Assembly (NCBI RefSeq): GCF_022376445.1
Contig: NW_025955004.1
Location: 1-64,000 of the forward strand
Direction of reading: 5' to 3'
Source: Fomitopsis serialis
Lineage: Eukaryota; Basidiomycota; Agaricomycetes; Polyporales; Fomitopsidaceae
DNA: 64,000 nucleotides
A model generated the notes under the pieces. It searched no databases, was not told the DNA's origin, and was given only the letters and a program-made list of their open reading frames with translations. Below, one piece after another: positions 58,483 through 64,000 of the stretch (position 1 is its first letter; every line of letters begins with the position of its first letter). Made by a program: the position numbers and the translations under genes.

Positions 58483-58935
58483 ATGACGACAGCAAACAGA
58501 GAGGAAGCCCAACGAGGCGTGCAGCAGATGAGCTCCGGCACCGGCGGAGGGGCCCCAGGCAGCGACAGCGACAGCGACTCGAACCCAGCCACGCTCGGCT
58601 CCAGCGCAGTGACCACCTCGACCTACCTCCCTTCCGGCGTCGCAGGCGCAGGTGGTGCCCAGCCAACCACCGCTCAGGTCGGTGCGCTTCCGCAGGGACG
58701 ATTTGAGAGCGCGCACCCCTCGCAGGACGCCTACGAGACGAGCCGCGGGGTCAGTCAGGATGGCGGGAGGAATGACCGCGAGTTCGAGACGAAGTATGGC
58801 CCGCCCGGAGGCGCCCGGGGACGCTACCTAGGGAGGACGAGCCGCTCCCCGCTGCGGATGCGACGAGTTCGGGGCCGGGAACGGGAGTCCCGAGCGGTGG
58901 ACCGGCTGTACTTCCCTGATATCGAACGAATATGA
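58483..58935 (+). CDS. Small Gly/Ser-rich hypothetical protein
   Basis: An open frame of 150 codons starting MTTANREEAQRGVQQMSSGT. It is rich in Gly, Ser and Ala with a DSDSDSNPA stretch, TSTYLPSGVAGAGGAQP and REFETKYGPPGGARGRYLG. I do not recognise a domain, signal peptide or membrane segment. From about 58,830 the composition switches to Arg-rich. If one G is added to the GGG run after CTA the frame instead reads EDEPLPAADATSSGPGTGVP and stops earlier, which suits the rest of the protein better. A one-base loss in a homopolymer is therefore likely, and the C-terminus is uncertain. An upstream non-coding or coding exon cannot be excluded. Confidence 0.5.
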   Translation: MTTANREEAQRGVQQMSSGTGGGAPGSDSDSDSNPATLGSSAVTTSTYLPSGVAGAGGAQPTTAQVGALPQGRFESAHPSQDAYETSRGVSQDGGRNDREFETKYGPPGGARGRYLGRTSRSPLRMRRVRGRERESRAVDRLYFPDIERI

Positions 58936-59151
58936 GATAATCGTGGGCCTCAGAATTACGAGATCATGCTGTCTTGAGACGAGTGTTTGTGACTAGGGAC
59001 TTGAAGACCATGCTCTGCACTTGCAAAGCACCGGCTTCCAGACACGTGCAGACTTCGTACAAGCACAACCGGGAGGCAGTCTATCTATTGTACACGTTCA
59101 CACGGAGGAAGTTTCGCGCGAGCTTGCAACACAGAGTACTGCGTGATCTGC

Positions 59152-59751
59152 CTAGTACTTGACGTGTTCGAACTGCCAGTGGTTGTGGCTGTCCGTAGCC
59201 GTCGTACCGAGCGTGACCTAGCAAAAGCACACTCATCAGAAAGTCTTCCATCGTCGGCGGTTCCTCACATACCGGCGTCTCCTCGTCGCCGTCCTCAAGG
59301 CCCCAAAAGTACAGCGTGCGGTCGGCTGGAGAGATACTGAGCGACCAAACGCAGTCAGACATAAGTTAGCCGCAGCGCAGTATCACAAGGACGGATGCGC
59401 ACGTGTACACGTCCTTCCTTCTCGTCTCCTGAATCGCGAGCTGCTGCGAGGTGCCCCTGCCGACGACGTATCCACCCGCAGGGGAACGAGGGCCGGCGTT
59501 CGCATACGAGGCCTGCTCTACGTTCTCGACAGTGTACTTGCCGTTCCCGAGCCTGACTACGTTCCACTGAGCATGCGTGGTGAGTACGTCGGGATCCACG
59601 GAGGACAAGTTGAGATGGTACTCACATGCATGACGCGTCCGACTTGCTCGGCGGAGCCGACGACCGAGGTTCCGTCGTTGGGATCCAGCAGAGCGAGCGA
59701 ATTCCCGCTGAGGACGTTCTTGATGACATATGTGCCCGTGCTGAGAGACAT
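59152..59751 (-). CDS. Single-domain beta-trefoil lectin/protease-inhibitor-like protein
   Basis: Four exons on the minus strand, about 120 residues. MSLSTGTYVIKNVLSGNSLA starts at 59751, and RVMH is spliced to WNVVRLGNGKYTVENVEQAS. Then come YVVGRGTSQQLAIQE, ISPADRTLYFWGLEDGDEET, and PVTLGTTATDSHNHWQFEHV with KY and the stop at 59152. Three repeats with the pattern Gly-x-Tyr-x-Ile-x-Asn and a closing Trp-x-Phe are what one sees in basidiomycete beta-trefoils, both ricin-B-type lectins and mycocypin/I66-type inhibitors. The sequence alone does not decide between sugar binding and protease inhibition. There is no signal peptide, so it is cytosolic, as is usual for mushroom defence trefoils. 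A TATA box lies about 62 bp upstream. It is divergent from the trefoil fusion gene at 62148. Confidence 0.78.
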
Positions 59752-59812
59752 CGCGCGTCGGGTGGTGGCGGTGGTGGTCGGATTTGCTGAGGAATGTGGC
59801 AGACCGTCAAGC

Positions 59813-59820
59813 TTTTATAA
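59813..59820 (-). promoter_or_regulatory. TATA box of the trefoil gene
   Basis: TTATAAAA on the minus strand, about 62 bp before the start codon at 59751. Confidence 0.55.
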
Positions 59821-62147
59821 CCAGCCTGGGGGACATGATGTGTTCTTTTGGAAGTTTGTAGGCCTATTCGCATAAAACACCGAGTCAGCGCGACTTGAGC
59901 GCGACTATGCATACAATGACTGCGCACAGGTGCCCGTGTGTCCGAATCCGGGTCCACATTGCACTTCGTATTGCTCCACAGGTCACACGATACTAGGCCG
60001 ATACTTGCCTCGAGTCTAGTAGCTTACTTCGAGGCCATCGGCCATGAATTTGGTTGTCAGGCTCCAGCCGTTCCCTGCCGTTGTCGAATGAACCTCCATT
60101 TCCCATCATCAGGGTGGCGCGCAGGTGTCCCAATTCCAAAATAGCTGTCTTATTTTCCGCAGTGACATCTGCATCGAGACCGAACGGAAGGAAGTGGAAA
60201 CTGCCGTGTTCCATGCATCGCGGGTTAGTGGCTCCGAGTCGACGGGTCAAAAATCTCCATTAATACTGAGCCATTGTTGACTTCACAAAGCAGCAAATTG
60301 TATAGGTGACATACGGTACGATTTGCGGCGATCCTCATTGGTCTTGCTGTGACCACCCCAGCTACTCAGGCTCAGATGCTGCATAGACCCCAAACTCAAC
60401 TTGAAACCGAACAACGAATGCAATTTAGAATCATCACTGAGCAAAGACAAGGCACCGACTCACCAAGCAGGCTGCTTCAAATCTGAAATTTTGATATGCT
60501 CGCGGCGCCAGCGCCAGGTCCGTAAACACGTCGAAAATTGAGTACCTCATAACCTCTTGCTTCACTCCTCATCACAGCGGCGACTATTCTTGAACGACAC
60601 TTCATGATGCCTAGCAATGGAATCGAGGACACAGAAGCAGGGCTCATTTATGAGCACGCTGTGACCATGTGTACATAACATAGTGCGGTGGAGGGATGCG
60701 ACCGTGTGCGGTACGAGGCAAAGTGTGCCAACGAGTCGGCTTCGGCCAGTGCCGCCAGTCCCGCATGAAGATCGGACGCCGGCGGTGTTTGGGGGCCTTG
60801 TGGCCACATTCGTGATGTAGAATGGAGGTAGTCGGGGGTCCTGGAAACAGCCAACCCGCGAAACCCAACCTCTTCCAAGTCGGACGAGTTCGCTGGCAAC
60901 GGCGCCGGCTAACTTAACTGGGATGAACCCAATATTGTCTTGTTTGTCGACTGCAAGACATTCCATGACCCTACAGAACGCATGCCACAGTAAGGTCCCA
61001 ACGAGGGACGAATATCTGACTCCGCGCGAGTCGCAAACCAGCACCATGCTTCGACCTCCCAGTCCGAGCTTGGTCCGAGCTCAAATGAATATTGATGCGA
61101 CTAGTATGTATCGTTCTGTTTCTGCTCTAAAGGTGCCGTATAGTGACTTCCAATCTTTACTCAGACAACAACAGGTCGATTCAGTAAAAGCGAAGACGGA
61201 CACGTTCTATCATGATTTTGGGTGGAGTGTTGCGCCTTTGGGCTGGGTCTGGCAGTCCTGAGTCGACAAATCGACCCCGAAGTACCCGCTAAGGATCGGG
61301 GGATTGGAACTCTGGGTAACGAGATCTAAGCTCAGGACGCATGGCATAAGGTTGGGACACAATACGAGCTTCGAGTCTGGTCGCTGACACACATCCAGGT
61401 TTTTTCGGGCTTCCGAGTCTGCACTGCATGGTAACAGCATCACGGATTCTACCGTGCAGAGAGAGCTATCGACGGGGCCTGTTGCCAGTTCCGCAGGTGC
61501 GGACCACCAATCAATCTGTGGACACTGATAGAATTGGTGCTGGTACGTACCTACTGCGAACGTCATAGCTCGCTAACCTTTGGCTTGAAGTCGTGCTCAG
61601 TGATACGTTGCTTCCCCTTGCAGACTTTGAGTACTGTGATGCTCATGCAAGCCTGAGTAATCCATGTCTTTCGGGCCGGGCGTCTTTGTTAGAGACAACC
61701 AAGGACTGACAGTCCAGGTATCGACTCGCCGTTTAGCAAACATGAGTAGGTCATACGAGCAGCTCATAACCGAATGTCCAGTATCCGGACGGTATACCGC
61801 ACGATGAAAATCATCATTCCATGCCACTGAGGATGTGATCTACATGGAATTGGTTCCGGAATACGCGAACCAGAGCGACTCTATGCAACCATCACCACTC
61901 ATTCCCTGCAAGGGTGGTACGTGGACACCACCCTCATGGAGCTCGTGAGGATACTTCATGCTGAATAAATTACCTGCATACAGTGATGTATTACGTGTCA
62001 GGACTGGTAATCTGCGTGCTTCGTCGGAAGTTTGGGACTCCCTATATTAACCCCATAGGACTTTCGTACAAGAGTGACTGACGTTGCTACGTGCTTGCGT
62101 TTTATTCCGTCTATTCTGCACCCATTCACCACGATACCTGAGTGATA
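59821..62147. other. 2.3-kb divergent intergenic region
   Basis: Lies between two divergent beta-trefoil genes. Open frames such as the one at 60923-61261 show no family features and no exon chain; no gene is called. Confidence 0.5.
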
Positions 62148-64000
62148 TGAGCTCCGGGTTGCCTTCCGGCACGTACACAATCACCAATGTGTTATACTCC
62201 AACCGCGCGAGCCTCACCAAGGGAGACGACGAAGAGATCGTCAGCTGCAAGCTCCCCCATCCGGAATGCGTCGGACAAAAGGTCAGCTCAATCGAACAGT
62301 GACCTTCATATAAGCGGCAAAGACTGATAGACACTCGCTCTAATTTCAGTGGAGGTTCACAAGATATCCCGGGGACCGTTACTCCATACGGAACGAGGAA
62401 CATCAACTACACGTTATGACGCAGACGAATGCGGCTGAAGCTGCTCTCGTTTACGGTGTTCGGGACGATATTTCGATGGCCTGGACAATCAAGGAGTGTG
62501 AAGATTACGGATCAGATGTTTACAAGTCAGTAGGAGTGCGGCGACATTACGTGCGCTTCGTTGACGCTGACACTTCTGGATTCATAGCATATATGCGGAG
62601 GGGTTTTCCAACCTCGTCTGGACAATCGACGATTGTCGAAACGGAGCGCCTGTACGACGAAGTTTCTCGGATATCATATGCCACCAAGTACTTAATGGAC
62701 CACAACAAACACAGATCTCACTTGTTCGATTTGCAAAGGACAGACGCAACATGTGGCAGGCGAGTATTCTTACAATACGCTCACCCTACTTCACCACGCC
62801 TTACATGTGCTCCATCTCAGATAAGTCCATATCCGCCTGCGGCTCGCAGGACGTCGCCTGTCGAAACGCCCGGGAACGACAAATCCACCTTGACTCTGGT
62901 CTCTGTGGATCAAACGTATGTCTTCACGTGTGCCGCGCTCCGTATCTCGCAGTCAACATAACATGAACTACTAGCTCTGATCCGAGGTACCTAGACGTGG
63001 AGTGTGCATGGAAAGGCCTTTCGAGTCCTGGCATGATTTTGCACTTCCAGGAGCCTCTTTCGTTGCTATATCGTGGTGAAGAGGTCGCAGAGATGACGGT
63101 GCCCGGAAACGGGATGTTTGTTACAGAGACGGAGCGCATCCGCATGCACTTTCATCCGAAGGATAACACCCAGTGAGCACACGTAACCTCTGCCGTTGTG
63201 GAAGACACAGCGACAAATCATACCAACAGATTCCAAGCATTTGCCGCTGCTGTACTGATCGATTGCGATGTACAAGCGCGTCTGCGAATCAAGAAGTACA
63301 AGCTGTATCATTCCAATCCTTCCGAGCAGGGATCGGCCCAGGACAGAGACTACGTGTTCTGTCACGGATGGGTAAAGGAAGTCAGGTTCAAAGGTATGTG
63401 CTATGACCCATCATTCTCCGAGCTGAACGTACTTGCATTCTAGGACTGCACTCCTTTCGGGAATGCATCACTCTGAAGAACTTGAGGATGCTAGGCAGCG
63501 CCAGCGACTCGCGCACACATGAACCCTACATCAACGCCGCCATAGATGTCCATATCATGAATATGGGATGTCTGCTCACGTTCTCGGGGGATGCTGTCAT
63601 CAGCATCTACTACGGGAATACTAAAGTATGCTATGGCATATGCATTTCATGACCGCAGTTGTCGACTTGTTCATATTATCGGACTGTAGCTAGGCATAGC
63701 AACCCTTCAGGTACGATATAAGGGCCCCTGTCGCTATTGAGTATGCTCATAAGGTTCAATAGGCCTTCACTATCGGCCCTAACGTTGATACTTATCGAGG
63801 AGTGCGGTGGAAATCCCGCCCCATGAGCCCGGCAAATGACGAACTGCGCAGCTTCATGGATCGATGGGTCATGACACAGCTGTCATTGCCCGTCAAACTC
63901 GTCGTTGACACAATCAGCACGACCGTCTGCGGGAGCCTCGTCAACCTCCCACCCTTCTCTATCGATACCCAGATAGAAGGCTTCGGAATCGGCATCGTTA
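62148..64000 (+). CDS. Beta-trefoil protein fused to DUF3712/LEA-like domains, 3' partial
   Basis: Exons 62148-62281, 62350-62525, 62588-62759, 62821-62915, 62975-63172, 63230-63393, 63444-63625 and 63763 to the window end, all phases consistent. The first three give a trefoil: LPSGTYTITNVLYSNRASLT, KWRFTRYPGDRYSIRNEEHQ, AWTIKECEDYGSDVY and SNLVWTIDDCRNGAPV, with Trp-x-Ile or Trp-x-Phe closing strands. The rest has blocks like the LEA-related DUF3712 fold: FQEPLSLLYRGEEVAEMTVP, VHIMNMGCLLTFSGDAVISI, AFTIGPNVDTYRGVRW and ELRSFMDRWVMTQLSLPVKL. No signal peptide is seen. The fourth intron has a GC donor. Function unknown; the DUF3712 call is from pattern memory and moderate. An in-frame ATG at 62084 would add 21 residues unlike other trefoils. 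Confidence 0.62.

Noticed and set aside
60562..61566. Minus-strand frames of 161 and 118 codons
   Set aside because: No family features and no consistent splice chain; treated as intergenic.

Overview
This is a window of nuclear DNA from a filamentous basidiomycete, most likely an Agaricomycete. Almost every gene is cut by many 45-65 nt introns with GT(G/A)(A/C)GT donors. The gene families also fit: HNH-domain proteins of the mushroom type, expanded F-box and BTB families, a mushroom beta-trefoil lectin/inhibitor, a fungal P4-ATPase and a DUF3712-like protein. I cannot name the species.

Layout. 1-4.1 kb is repeat-rich, with relics of a dual-specificity phosphatase and an NTF2-like gene whose introns are swollen by strand-coherent repeats. 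4.6-6.9 kb holds an HNH-domain gene and, just upstream of its start, a ~0.9 kb poly(A)-tailed insertion flanked by a perfect 14-bp target duplication. 7.5-26.1 kb holds two paralogous F-box genes (7.5-9.6 and 24.0-26.1 kb). Between them lie a GPI-type aspartic protease, a Dnf1-type P4-ATPase, a second F-box/LRR gene and an SMP-30-type beta-propeller gene. 26.7-28.9 kb is a tandem pair of small paralogues of unknown function. 29.5-37.1 kb holds CHK1, a BTB gene cut by a truncated Ty1/copia element, and a type I metacaspase whose catalytic region is split into mini-exons. 37.9-43.5 kb is an apparently complete DNA transposon: terminal inverted repeats, an 8-bp target duplication, and a ~1,570-residue transposase carrying the D / D(2)H / E signature of the P-element group. 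43.6-57.9 kb holds a nucleolar UTP16-like gene, a very large serine-rich gene, an SDR, a PEBP-family gene, a small helical protein gene and a tRNA-Ile(AAU) gene with an intron. 58.5-64 kb holds a small hypothetical gene and two divergent beta-trefoil genes; the second is fused to DUF3712-like domains and runs off the window.

The most interesting object is the P-like transposon at 37,931-43,514, which seems young and sits 68 bp upstream of the start codon of the UTP16-like gene. Also worth a look are the poly(A) insertion, the metacaspase mini-exons, the conserved 10-nt micro-exon of the paired F-box genes, and the trefoil/DUF3712 fusion.

A quality warning: several otherwise clean genes (P4-ATPase near 14.4-14.8 kb, F-box/LRR gene, BTB gene, transposase exon 5, the 58.5 kb gene) are broken only by single-base losses. 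Nearly all of these lie in homopolymer runs, which looks like long-read consensus error rather than gene decay.
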